Assembly: GCA_001917665.1 (NCBI GenBank)
Contig: MNEL01000045.1
Location: forward strand, 1-38,849
Reading direction: 5' to 3'
DNA length: 38,849 nt
Origin: Gemmatimonadetes bacterium 13_1_40CM_69_22
GTDB taxonomy: Bacteria > Gemmatimonadota > Gemmatimonadetes > Gemmatimonadales > GWC2-71-9
Positions 9,113-16,818 of this stretch are shown one piece after another (position 1 is the stretch's first letter; each line of letters opens with the position of its first letter). A program made the translations under genes and the position numbers. Below the pieces are notes generated by a model, which was not told the DNA's origin, ran no database searches, and saw only the letters and a list, made by a program, of their open reading frames with translations.

Positions 9113-9571
9113 CTACACCAGCACCGCCAGCGCATCCGCCACTTCCTTCACCGCGCGGTGATGGACATCCGTGAACGCCGCCGGCACGTCCGAGTCGATG
9201 TCGATCTGACCGAGGATGTTCGCCCCACGGCGAATCAGCACCACGAGCTCGGACTTGGTGTCGAGGTTGCAGGCGAGATAGTTCCCGACGGCGCCCACGT
9301 CGGGAACGTTCTGGTCTTGGCGGGTCGCGACCGCGGTGCCGCATACGCCCTGTCCGACGGGGATGCGTGTGTGCGGCGTCTCGCGCCCCGCGTACGCCTC
9401 GAGCACGAGCTCCGAGCCGTGCAGCATGTAGGCGTAGACCGACGTGTAGGGCGCGCCTTGGGCCCGGATCCGGTCGCAGGCCATCTGTAGCAGGTCCGCC
9501 CGTGACGCATCGTGCAGGTGCGCAGCGTGGAGCGCCCGCACGATCCGGCTCGGCTCGAAGGTGGCCGTCAT
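9113..9571 (-). CDS. GAF-domain protein, free methionine-(R)-sulfoxide reductase-like
   Basis: A 152-residue single GAF domain matching the fRMsr (E. coli YebR/MsrC) family, which reduces free methionine-R-sulfoxide. Visible family blocks are RIPVGQGVCGTA, DVGAVGNYLAC and LGQIDIDSD. Of the three cysteines used by E. coli fRMsr, two are kept: Cys77 in GVCGTA and Cys101 in YLAC, the latter matching the catalytic position. The third, in the segment before RIPVG, reads His (TPHTRIPVG). Thiol recycling may therefore differ, or the protein may be a ligand-sensing GAF relative. It is divergent from the ECF operon with 47 bp between starts. It is cytoplasmic, with no signal peptide. Confidence 0.8.
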   Translation of the reverse strand: MTATFEPSRIVRALHAAHLHDASRADLLQMACDRIRAQGAPYTSVYAYMLHGSELVLEAYAGRETPHTRIPVGQGVCGTAVATRQDQNVPDVGAVGNYLACNLDTKSELVVLIRRGANILGQIDIDSDVPAAFTDVHHRAVKEVADALAVLV

Positions 9572-9618
9572 CGGTTCCGTATATCTATCTTTGCCCCGAC
9601 CCTCACGGAAGCTGGCCG

Positions 9619-10188
9619 GTGTCCGTCCGACTGCTCGCGCTCATTCCCGTCGCCGTGGCGATCAGTCTGGCGCTCTCCGCCGCCGTGGACGCCGTCGCCC
9701 TGCCCCTCTTCCTCGACACCACCGGGACCATTCTCGCGACCGCGCTCGCCGGGCCGGTCGTGGGAATTGCGGTCGGCGCGCTGACGTCCGCCGTCAACAC
9801 GCTCCGCAACCCGACCTTCTGGCCCTTCGTCGTGGTTCAGATCATCGTGGCGCTGTACGCGGGGTTCGCCGCGCGCGCGGCGCTGTTTCGCAGCCTCAAG
9901 ACGGCGGTTCCGGCGGGACTGGGCCTCGGCGTCATCGCGTCGGTGACCTCGACGCCCATTTCATACTTCGTCTTCGGCTGCACCACGACGGGCGGGATCG
10001 CGCTCACGACTGCACTCGGCAAAGCGCTCGGGCTCCCCCCGCTGGGCGCGTGCTTCTTCGGGAGCTTCGTCTCCGATTTCGGCGACAAGGCGGTGACGTT
10101 CGCCCTGGTGGCAACGGTGCTGCACGCCCTGCCGCGCCGCACGGCAGCCCGCTTCCCGCTGGCGCTGCGCGCGATCGGCGCGGCGTGA
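9619..10188 (+). CDS. ECF transporter S component (substrate-binding membrane subunit)
   Basis: 189 residues from a GTG at 9619, chosen because the hydrophobic protein begins at once (SVRLLALIPVAVAISLAL) and GGAA lies upstream. About six membrane segments are seen. The LFLDTTGTILATALAGPVVG and SAVNTLRNPTFWPF blocks resemble S components of energy-coupling factor vitamin and cofactor importers. The specificity cannot be assigned: it lacks clear signatures I would trust for thiamine, biotin, riboflavin or queuosine-type S proteins. No riboswitch is visible in the 47-bp leader. The gene overlaps the T component by GTGA and is the first of a dedicated (group I-like) ECF operon. Confidence 0.85.
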   Translation: MSVRLLALIPVAVAISLALSAAVDAVALPLFLDTTGTILATALAGPVVGIAVGALTSAVNTLRNPTFWPFVVVQIIVALYAGFAARAALFRSLKTAVPAGLGLGVIASVTSTPISYFVFGCTTTGGIALTTALGKALGLPPLGACFFGSFVSDFGDKAVTFALVATVLHALPRRTAARFPLALRAIGAA

Positions 10189-10892
10189 GGACGCTGCATC
10201 CGTTCACGCTGCTCGCCGTCGCGGCGGCGCTGCCGGCACTCGCATGGATCCTGCCCGCGCCGGGAGGCGGGCTCGCGACCCTGCTCGTGGCTCTGAGCCT
10301 CACACTGACCCCGGGCGCAAGCCCGGGGCCTGCCGGCACCGGTATATCCCGGAGCTGGCGCCCGGGGTTAGTAGTCTTCCGCACCGCCCTCTTCACCGCG
10401 GCGCCGTTCTGGCTTTTCCTGCTCCTCCTGCACGACGTCCGGACGACGGTGGCGATCGGCCTGCGCATCAGCACCATGGTGGCCAGCTTCGTGTGGCTCG
10501 CCGCCGTGCTCGCGCCGGACCGGCTCGTCGAAGCGACGGTCGCGCGCGGGTGGAGTGTCACGGCCGCCTACCTGTTCGCCGCGACGCTGTCGGCCGTGCC
10601 CGTGCTCAAGGCGCGCGCGCGCCGGATCGTCGAGGCGCAGCGCTGCCGCGGGCTGTCGCCCCGCGGCAGCGTCGCGAACCGGTTCCGGGCGCTGCGCGCG
10701 CTCGCCCTGCCGCTCGTACTGTCTGCGCTCCACGAGGTGGACGAGCGGACCCTCGCCTTGGAGTCGCGCGGCCTGGTGTCCGGGGCACGGCGCACGTCGC
10801 TCGCGCCGCCGCCGGACCGAGTGGTGGAGCGCGTGGTCCGGTGGGGCCTGCTGCTGCTCTGCCTTGCCGCGCTCGTGCGGAGACTGGCGTGA
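10185..10892 (+). CDS. ECF transporter T component (transmembrane coupling subunit)
   Basis: 235 residues from a GTG at 10185 overlapping the S-component stop (GTGA). Membrane segments occupy roughly residues 8-38, 64-83 and 88-105, with the last near 220. The two coupling helices carry the family ARG-like motifs in diverged form: EAQRCRGLSPRG around residues 155 and LALESRGL around 193. Residues of about 41-62 (TPGASPGPAGTGISRSWRPG) are encoded by an inserted palindromic repeat. They sit between the second membrane segment and the next, so the insertion probably forms a loop and leaves the protein functional. The ECF A subunit follows, again by GTGA overlap. Confidence 0.85.
   Translation: MRTLHPFTLLAVAAALPALAWILPAPGGGLATLLVALSLTLTPGASPGPAGTGISRSWRPGLVVFRTALFTAAPFWLFLLLLHDVRTTVAIGLRISTMVASFVWLAAVLAPDRLVEATVARGWSVTAAYLFAATLSAVPVLKARARRIVEAQRCRGLSPRGSVANRFRALRALALPLVLSALHEVDERTLALESRGLVSGARRTSLAPPPDRVVERVVRWGLLLLCLAALVRRLA
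10305..10371. repeat. Double-hairpin palindromic element, family A, copy 2, inside the EcfT gene
   Basis: The left arm at 10305-10328 equals the arm of the element at 3019-3087 (CTGACCCCGGGC start, CCCCGGGC-4 nt-GCCCGGGG palindrome). The right arm at about 10348-10371 is a diverged inverse copy with GCGCCCGGGG intact. The whole element is about 67 bp. Its reading frame through the T component has no stop, because the TGA in the repeat end is out of frame here. Confidence 0.8.
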
Positions 10893-11665
10893 CGCCGCTC
10901 GCGCTCGAGGAGGTGACCTTCTGGTATCCCGCGACCGAGACGCCCGCGTTGCGCGACGTGGCGCTGGAGGTCGCGGCCGGGGAAATCGTGGCGCTCGTGG
11001 GGAAGGTCGGGGCGGGAGCCTCGACCCTGCTGCTCGTCGCCGCCGACCTGGCCCCGCGGGTGACGGGCGGCCGGCTCGCGGGAGCCGTGCGGCGGAGGGC
11101 GCGCAGCGGCATCGTCCTCCCCACGCCGTGGACGCAGCTGTCCGGCATGGCCTTCACCGTGTGGGACGAGGTCGCGTTCGGACCGGCGAATCTCGGCTGG
11201 CCGGGACACGAAATCGCCCGGCACGTCGACCACGCGCTCGAGCGGTTGGAGATCGTGTCCCTCGCCGCGCGCGACCCCGTCACACTCTCAGGCGGTGAGC
11301 TGCAGCGCGTCATCGTCGCTGGCCTCCTCGCCATGGACCCCGACCTCATGCTGCTTGACGAGCCTACCGCCGAGCTCGATCCCGCGGGCGCCCGCTCGGT
11401 GTGGCGCCTGCTCCGGCTGCTGGCGGGAGAAGGCAAGGCGATCGTCGTCGCGACGAGCGAGCTAGACGCCGTGCCCGACGTGGCGGACCAGGTGGTGTGG
11501 CTCGACGACGGCGCGGTCCGCGCGATCGGGACGCCACAGCTGCTCGCCGAGGACGCTGCCTGCGACGACGGTCTGGGTACGACGGTGGCGCGCATCTGGC
11601 GGGCGGCGGGCCTGGCCCCGCCCTACCCGCTCACCGTGGCCGACGCGGTGCGGCGGTGGCCGTGA
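10889..11665 (+). CDS. ECF transporter ATPase A, with degenerate nucleotide site
   Basis: 258 residues from a GTG at 10889 overlapping the T-component stop. It is an ABC ATPase in fold and context, with an intact signature LSGGELQR (133-140), Walker B LMLLDEPTAELD with Glu158, and a candidate Q-loop Gln83. Two ATP-handling residues are changed. The Walker A motif reads GKVGAGAST (38-46), with Ala44 where the invariant Lys belongs, and the switch histidine is Ser190 (VVATSELDAV). Its own ATP site is therefore predicted to bind or hydrolyse poorly, while its signature can still serve the partner subunit. The partner gene follows with a GTGA overlap. Confidence 0.9.
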   Translation: MTPLALEEVTFWYPATETPALRDVALEVAAGEIVALVGKVGAGASTLLLVAADLAPRVTGGRLAGAVRRRARSGIVLPTPWTQLSGMAFTVWDEVAFGPANLGWPGHEIARHVDHALERLEIVSLAARDPVTLSGGELQRVIVAGLLAMDPDLMLLDEPTAELDPAGARSVWRLLRLLAGEGKAIVVATSELDAVPDVADQVVWLDDGAVRAIGTPQLLAEDAACDDGLGTTVARIWRAAGLAPPYPLTVADAVRRWP

Positions 11666-12486
11666 GCGCCGCGCTCCGCCTCGACGGCGTCGGCTTCTCG
11701 TACGGAGCGGTCGCGGCGCTGTGCGACGTCTCGTTCGACGTCGCCGCGGGGGAGCGCGTCGCCCTGCTCGGACGTAATGGCGCCGGGAAAACTACGCTCG
11801 TCCGCCTCGTGGCGGGGTTGCTCCACCCCAACGCAGGGACGGTGTGGGTCGGCGATTGGGACACGGGCGGTCGCGCGCCCGAAGAGCTGGCGCGCCGCGT
11901 CGGCTCGCTGTTCCAACACGCCGACCAGCAGCTGTTCGCACGGACCGTGCGGGAGGATGTGAGCTTCGGACCGCGCGCGCTCGGGTTGCCGGCACACGAG
12001 GTCCGGCGCCGCACGGAGGAGGCGCTCGAGGCACTCGCCCTGGGTGGCCACGCCACGCAGCATCCCTACGACCTCCCGCCGGCGCTCCGCAAGCTCGCCG
12101 CTCTGGCCGGCGCGTTGGCGCTCGAGCCCATCGTGCTGGTGCTGGACGAGCCCACGGCGGGACTCGACCGCGCGTTGCGCGCGCAGGTGGCGGACGCGCT
12201 GCGCGAGCACGCCGAGCGGGGCGCCGCGCTGCTGGTGGTGACGCACGACCTCGCATTCGCCGCCGAGACGCTGGATCGCGGGATCGTGCTCGACGGCGGC
12301 CGCCTCGCGTACGACGAGCCGCTCGCGGCGCTGCTCACCTCGGCGGAGCGTCTCAAGCCGCTCGGGCTCGTCCCGCCGACCGTCGCCGCGCTGTCGGTCG
12401 CGCTCGACCTTCCGGGGCGGCCCGTGCGCGAGCGTGACGCCGCTCACACGCTGGCCCGCGTTGCCGGAGGTGGTCCAGGGCTCTAG
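11662..12486 (+). CDS. ECF transporter ATPase A', with degenerate signature motif
   Basis: 274 residues from a GTG at 11662. It has an intact Walker A GRNGAGKTT (37-45, Lys43), Q-loop Gln85 in SLFQHADQQLF, Walker B VLVLDEPTAGLD (Glu163) and switch His195 in VVTHDLAFA. The ABC signature is replaced by LPPALRK at about 138-144, so no LSGGQ-like sequence is present. In a heterodimer its ATP site would be completed by the intact signature of the first ATPase. The tail from about residue 235 (LKPLGLVPPTV) fits the C-terminal domain of ECF ATPases. The HEAT-repeat gene starts 17 bp downstream. Confidence 0.92.
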   Translation: MSAALRLDGVGFSYGAVAALCDVSFDVAAGERVALLGRNGAGKTTLVRLVAGLLHPNAGTVWVGDWDTGGRAPEELARRVGSLFQHADQQLFARTVREDVSFGPRALGLPAHEVRRRTEEALEALALGGHATQHPYDLPPALRKLAALAGALALEPIVLVLDEPTAGLDRALRAQVADALREHAERGAALLVVTHDLAFAAETLDRGIVLDGGRLAYDEPLAALLTSAERLKPLGLVPPTVAALSVALDLPGRPVRERDAAHTLARVAGGGPGL

Positions 12487-12502
12487 ATTGCTCGCTCGCG
12501 GT

Positions 12503-14233
12503 ATGGCGACTCTCGAGACGATCGCTACGCGGCTCGCGCGCTGTGTGGAGCTGTTTCGCGATCCGGGTGCGAAGGAAGCCCAGAAGGCGGAATTCCGGGC
12601 GCTGCTCGGCCTGCTGCGCGACTCGCCGGTCACGCTCACATTCGCAGCCGGCCGGATCGAGCTGAACGGCGTGCCGTGCGAGACGCAAGCACTTGTCCGG
12701 CTGATTCAGCGGCTCGACCTGCACGACATCGCCGCGATCGCGCTGCCGCAGAACCCGCCGCCCGCCCAGGTGTTCGAGCTGCTCAGGGCGCTGGCCGATC
12801 AGCCGGGATTGGAGGACGTCGCCACGCGCCTCGGGGCGTCAGGGGCGGGTGTGGACGGCATCCGCGTCACGCAGGCGGGCGACCCGGCTCCGCCGGCCGC
12901 TCCGCGTGCCCCGCCCGATGGGATCGGCCCTGCCGAGCCGGTCGTGCCTTCGCCCGATGCCGCCAGGCGCGCGGCGCCGACCCTCGGGACGGAAGGCATC
13001 CTGCGCGGGGAGGCGATGCAGGACATCCGCTCAGTGCACCTGAGCGGCGTGCCGCTGGTGACGCACGATCCCTCGCCCCCGCCAGCCGCGCGCGCCCTGC
13101 CGGGAGCTAAAGCGGCGGAGTCGGACCCCCCTGCCCGCCCCGCTCCCCCCGCTCCCCCCGGCCCCCGCGCCCCCCCGGCTCCTTTGGCTCCCCCGCCGCC
13201 GCCGGCTAGCGCGGCGGCCCCGCTGCCCGGTCCGTCTCCCGGCGGCGCGGACGACCCGCTCTCCGAGCTGGAGCGCGACCCGGCGGCGGTGAACGTGGGC
13301 GACGTCCTCGCCGCCCTGATCCAGCAGGTCGAGACCGCGCTGAAGCGCAACCGCCTCGAGGAGGTGCTGCGGCTCGTCGCGGCCGTCACGCGCGTCGAGC
13401 AGCGCGTCTCGGAAGAGAGTGGCGCGCGACGCCAGTACGCGATCGCGCTGCGCCGCATCTACACGAAACCGGTGGTCGAGGCGCTCGCGCGTCTCGTCAG
13501 CGTGCCACGGCACCGCACCGCAGCGACGCTGGTGCTGCAGCGGGCCGGCGCGGACGCGGTGGAGGTGCTGCTCGACATGCTGGTCGCGGCGCCGGCGGTG
13601 AGCGAGCGGCGCGCCGTGTTCGACGCGCTGACGCAGATGACGCAGGGCACGGAGCAGGTCGTGCACATGCTCGACCACCACGAATGGTTCGTGGTGCGCA
13701 ACGTGGCGGAACTGGTCGGGGAGCTGGGGATGGAAGACGCCGTTCCGGCGCTGAGCCGGCGGCTGGGCCACGCAGACGAGCGGGTGCGCAAAGCGGTCGC
13801 GCTCGCGCTCGCGAAAATCGGCTCGCGCAACACGGCCGAGCCGCTGCGGCGGGCGCTGCGTGACGAGTCGCAGGAGGTGCGCATGCAGGTGGCGCTCGGG
13901 ATCGGCCGCAAGTCGAGCGCCCTGGCGATGCCGCTCGTCGTCGCCATGGACGAGGAGGAGGACGAAGCGGTGCAGCGGGAGCTGATGCTGGCCCTCGGCC
14001 GGATCGGGAGCCCGGACGCAGTCCAGGCGCTGATCAAGTTCGTCCAACCCGCGGGGCGGATCTTCGGCCGCAAGCCGGCCGGATTCCGCGTCGCCGCCGT
14101 CGAAGCGCTGCGCCTCGCCGCGACGCCGGCGGCGGTGGGGACGCTGCAGGGACTGGCCGAGGACGGCGACCGCCAGGTGCGGAACGCGGCGCGCGCGGCG
14201 CTGGAAGAGCTGAAGCGCAAGCCGGGCCGCTAA
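12503..14233 (+). CDS. HEAT-repeat protein with proline-rich linker
   Basis: 576 residues from the ATG at 12503. An in-frame ATG at 12434 would overlap the preceding gene by 53 bp and adds no conserved sequence. Three parts are visible: an N-terminal helical domain (about 1-130), a Pro/Ala-rich linker (about 130-260, including PPAPPGPRAPPAPLAPPPPP), and a helical C-terminal region (about 290-576). The last contains HEAT-type repeats such as AVPALSRRLGHADERVRKAV and AVQALIKFV. HEAT repeats are protein-binding scaffolds. There is no signal peptide or membrane segment. Its partner is unknown; being next to the ECF genes is suggestive only. Confidence 0.85.
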   Translation: MATLETIATRLARCVELFRDPGAKEAQKAEFRALLGLLRDSPVTLTFAAGRIELNGVPCETQALVRLIQRLDLHDIAAIALPQNPPPAQVFELLRALADQPGLEDVATRLGASGAGVDGIRVTQAGDPAPPAAPRAPPDGIGPAEPVVPSPDAARRAAPTLGTEGILRGEAMQDIRSVHLSGVPLVTHDPSPPPAARALPGAKAAESDPPARPAPPAPPGPRAPPAPLAPPPPPASAAAPLPGPSPGGADDPLSELERDPAAVNVGDVLAALIQQVETALKRNRLEEVLRLVAAVTRVEQRVSEESGARRQYAIALRRIYTKPVVEALARLVSVPRHRTAATLVLQRAGADAVEVLLDMLVAAPAVSERRAVFDALTQMTQGTEQVVHMLDHHEWFVVRNVAELVGELGMEDAVPALSRRLGHADERVRKAVALALAKIGSRNTAEPLRRALRDESQEVRMQVALGIGRKSSALAMPLVVAMDEEEDEAVQRELMLALGRIGSPDAVQALIKFVQPAGRIFGRKPAGFRVAAVEALRLAATPAAVGTLQGLAEDGDRQVRNAARAALEELKRKPGR

Positions 14234-14252
14234 TCTCGGCTCACATGCGCCC

Positions 14253-14705
14253 CTACGTCGTCATACTCGGCGGCTGCGGCTTCCCCAGCGCCCAGCTTCC
14301 CGGCCCACCGAACGCGACACAAAGCGATGCCGCGATGAGCGTGAGGTTGTACTCGTAGCCGCGCTTCATCGGGTCCCCGAAGTGGAACACGTCGAACCCC
14401 GCGGCGAAGTGGCCGCCCGTCACGGCCGCGACGACCATGTAGAGGGCGAGCAGCCAGCCCACCGGCGCCGCGGCGACCCCGAGGATCAGCGCCAGACCGC
14501 CCCCTGCCTCGATCAGCATCCCGATCCAGGCCATCAGTCCCGGCACCGGGAAGTGCAGCACGTCCCGCAGCATGCCCGTCCAACCTGCCATGCCTGGTCC
14601 CGGGAACGGTGGACCGATCAGCTTGCCGAGGCCGTGCATCAGGAACACGACCCCGACCACCACCCGTAGAATGAAGAGGCCCAGTGCCGGATTGTTGCCT
14701 TTCAT
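14253..14705 (-). CDS. DoxX-family integral membrane protein
   Basis: 150 residues from an ATG at 14705, which follows a strong GGGAGGAGGG ribosome site. An upstream extension to 14819 lies inside the M42 gene and is not needed. Four membrane segments are seen. The DoxX pattern is clear: LFILRVVVGVVFLMHGLGKL, then an E in MLIEAGGGLALILG, and a final segment ending near YEYNLTLIAASL. DoxX proteins are small quinone- or redox-linked membrane proteins of mostly unknown function. It is the last gene of the OPT-BtuF-CapA-M42-DoxX run and converges on the HEAT gene with an 19-bp gap. Confidence 0.9.
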   Translation of the reverse strand: MKGNNPALGLFILRVVVGVVFLMHGLGKLIGPPFPGPGMAGWTGMLRDVLHFPVPGLMAWIGMLIEAGGGLALILGVAAAPVGWLLALYMVVAAVTGGHFAAGFDVFHFGDPMKRGYEYNLTLIAASLCVAFGGPGSWALGKPQPPSMTT

Positions 14706-14721
14706 GGCGTCCCTCCTCCCG

Positions 14722-15792
14722 TCAGCCGGGAACGAAGCTGACCTTGGGGTCGAGGCGGCGCGCGAATGCGGCCAGGAGACGCGCCGCCCGCTCGAGGTCC
14801 TCCACCGCCACCATCTCATTGGGACTGTGCATGTAGCGGTTGGGCACGCTCACGAGCCCGGTCGGGATGCCGCGCAGCGCGTTATAGATCGCGTCCGCGT
14901 CGGTGCTGGTGTCGTGCGGCGCCGCCTGCACGCTATAGGGAATCTGTTCCTGCTCGGCGCACTGCACCAGCAGGTCAAACACGACGGGGCTGACCGAGGA
15001 ACCGCGGGCCAGCACCGGTCCGCCTCCCAACTTGTGCTCGCCCGTCCGCTTCTTCTCCGCGCCGGGGTAATCGGTCGCGTGCGTCACGTCCACCACGAGG
15101 GCAACCTGCGGGTCGAGTCCGACGGCGCTGGTGCGAGCCCCGCCACCCGTCCACGCGATCTCCTCACGCGTCGTGGCGACGGCGAACACCGCCGCGTGCT
15201 TGGGGCGGTCTTTCGCGAGCAGCCGCAGCACCTCGGCCACGACGTAGGCTCCGATCCGGTTGTCGATGCTGCGCGACACGATGCGTCCGTTCGGCAGCTC
15301 CTGCACGTCCGCGTCCAGCACCGCGGGATCTCCCACGCGCACGCGCTCGAGCGCTTCGGCCCGCGTGGCGGCGCCGATGTCGATCCATAGGTCCGTGATC
15401 TTGGAGACCTTGTCCATGTCCTCCTTCTTCATGAGGTGGATCGCCTGCTTGCCGATCACGCCGCGCACCGGTCCCTTCGGCCCCGCGATCACGACGCGCT
15501 GCCCGACCAGCACCTGCGGGTCCCACCCGCCGATCCCGGCGAAGTAGAGGTAGCCCTCGTCATCCACGTGCGTCACCTGGAGCCCGATCTCGTCGATGTG
15601 GCCGGCGAGCATGAGGCGCGGCGCGCCTTTGGGGTTCACGGCGGCGGTCGAGTTGCCATGGACGTCGGCCGTGACCTCGTCGGCGAACGGCTTCACCTCC
15701 TCACGCCACACGCGGGCGGGGGCGGTCTCGAAGCCGGAAGGCCCCGGGGTGTCGAGCAGGCGCTTCAGGAAGTCCAGCGTGGGTTTCATCAT
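14722..15792 (-). CDS. M42-family glutamyl/leucyl aminopeptidase
   Basis: 356 residues (355 if the second of two adjacent ATGs is used), from 15792, where ATG overlaps the CapA stop. M42 enzymes are two-metal, often large tetrahedral, cytosolic aminopeptidases. Ligands and catalytic residues are visible: HIDEIG, SRSIDNRIGAYV (Asp), TTREEIAWTGGGA (Glu pair), VVDVTHATDYPG (Asp) and MHSPNEM (His). The substrate-specificity loop is not diagnostic. There is no signal peptide, unlike the CapA protein before it. The stop lies 16 bp before DoxX. Confidence 0.94.
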   Translation of the reverse strand: MMKPTLDFLKRLLDTPGPSGFETAPARVWREEVKPFADEVTADVHGNSTAAVNPKGAPRLMLAGHIDEIGLQVTHVDDEGYLYFAGIGGWDPQVLVGQRVVIAGPKGPVRGVIGKQAIHLMKKEDMDKVSKITDLWIDIGAATRAEALERVRVGDPAVLDADVQELPNGRIVSRSIDNRIGAYVVAEVLRLLAKDRPKHAAVFAVATTREEIAWTGGGARTSAVGLDPQVALVVDVTHATDYPGAEKKRTGEHKLGGGPVLARGSSVSPVVFDLLVQCAEQEQIPYSVQAAPHDTSTDADAIYNALRGIPTGLVSVPNRYMHSPNEMVAVEDLERAARLLAAFARRLDPKVSFVPG

Positions 15793-16784
15793 GGATGGGC
15801 TGGGGTGGAGAGAGGAATGCCGAGCCGGCTGCGAATGCTGTCGGCGGCCGTGCCGGTGGCGAGGGTCGCCTGATGGCCGGCCCGGATGGGGATCGCCGAC
15901 AGGTGCAGTTGCTTGTCGGGTCGCACGATGACGCGCAGGATCGCCGAGAGCCGCGTCCACGGACCGCTCTGCAGGAAGATGAAGTTGCCGAGCGATTGCA
16001 CGATCGGCTTGCCCTTGTACCGGACCACCGGCTGCAGCACGTGGGGGTGATGGGCGAGCACCAGGTCCGCGCCGGCGTCCACCAGGCCGTACAGCAGGTC
16101 CTGGTGGTACTTGGGCGGCGCGTCGACAAATTCCCGGCCGCCGTGGACGCTCACGACGACGAGGTCGACCCGGCCGCTCTCTTTGAGGCTCCTGATCGCG
16201 GGATAGATCCACGCTGTGTCTCCCCAGGCGACGTAGTTCGCCCCGGGGTGCCGGTAGAAGGTGTACGGGGCTGGATTCCAGGCGCGCGTGATTGCGAAGA
16301 AGGCAATGCGCCAGCCCCCGCGCCGCACGATCACGGGTTGCTCGGCCATGTCGCGGCCGAACGCGGATCCCACGAACAGCACGCCGGCCCGCGTGAGCTG
16401 GCGCATCGTCTCCTGCAACGTCGCCTCTCCCCCGTCCCAGGCGTGGTTGTTGGCCGTACTCACGATGTCGAACCCCGCCTGTGCCAGCGCCAGCGCCGCG
16501 ATGGGCGGGGCGGTGAACACCGCCCCCGAGTCGTCCACCTGGCCCGAGTCCGCCGCGATCGGGCTTTCCAGGTTGCCGAAGGTGATGTCCGCGCCGCGCA
16601 GCGTGTCGAGCAGCGGGCGAAACGAATACAGCGTGTCCCCCTCGATTAGCCGCTCCCTGGCCGTGCGCCGCCCCAGGTTGATATCGCCCACCGCATACAG
16701 CCGCAGGGGACCCCGAGGAGGGATCGCCGGCGCCTGCAGCAGGGCCAGCAGCAAGCTGCACAGCGCCACGAGGTGACCCGTCAT
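15789..16784 (-). CDS. CapA-family (PGA_cap) calcineurin-like protein, exported
   Basis: 331 residues with an N-terminal signal peptide (MTGHLVALCSLLLALLQAPA). The domain matches the CapA/PgsA family named for poly-gamma-glutamate capsule synthesis, which has a metallophosphatase fold. Metal-site motifs are present: GDINLG, FGNLESPI, STANNHAWDGG, VVSVHGG and HHPHVLQPV, followed by SLGNFIF. No PgsB/PgsC partners are in the window, so a capsule role is not supported here. Many family members occur alone in bacteria and have unknown substrates. The gene overlaps M42 by 4 bp. Confidence 0.9.
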   Translation of the reverse strand: MTGHLVALCSLLLALLQAPAIPPRGPLRLYAVGDINLGRRTARERLIEGDTLYSFRPLLDTLRGADITFGNLESPIAADSGQVDDSGAVFTAPPIAALALAQAGFDIVSTANNHAWDGGEATLQETMRQLTRAGVLFVGSAFGRDMAEQPVIVRRGGWRIAFFAITRAWNPAPYTFYRHPGANYVAWGDTAWIYPAIRSLKESGRVDLVVVSVHGGREFVDAPPKYHQDLLYGLVDAGADLVLAHHPHVLQPVVRYKGKPIVQSLGNFIFLQSGPWTRLSAILRVIVRPDKQLHLSAIPIRAGHQATLATGTAADSIRSRLGIPLSTPAHP

Positions 16785-16818
16785 AGCCGTCGGACCTCAA
16801 CCAACCTGGGTGAAACCA

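Noticed and set aside
9572-9618. Riboswitch before the ECF S-component gene
   Set aside because: Only 47 bp lie between the divergent starts, too short for a known vitamin riboswitch, and no conserved core is visible.
13130-13225. C-rich tract resembling a repeat
   Set aside because: It encodes the Pro/Ala linker of the HEAT protein and has no exact repeat unit.
15789-16784. CapA gene as part of a poly-gamma-glutamate capsule cluster
   Set aside because: No PgsB, PgsC or other capsule genes are near; family name only.
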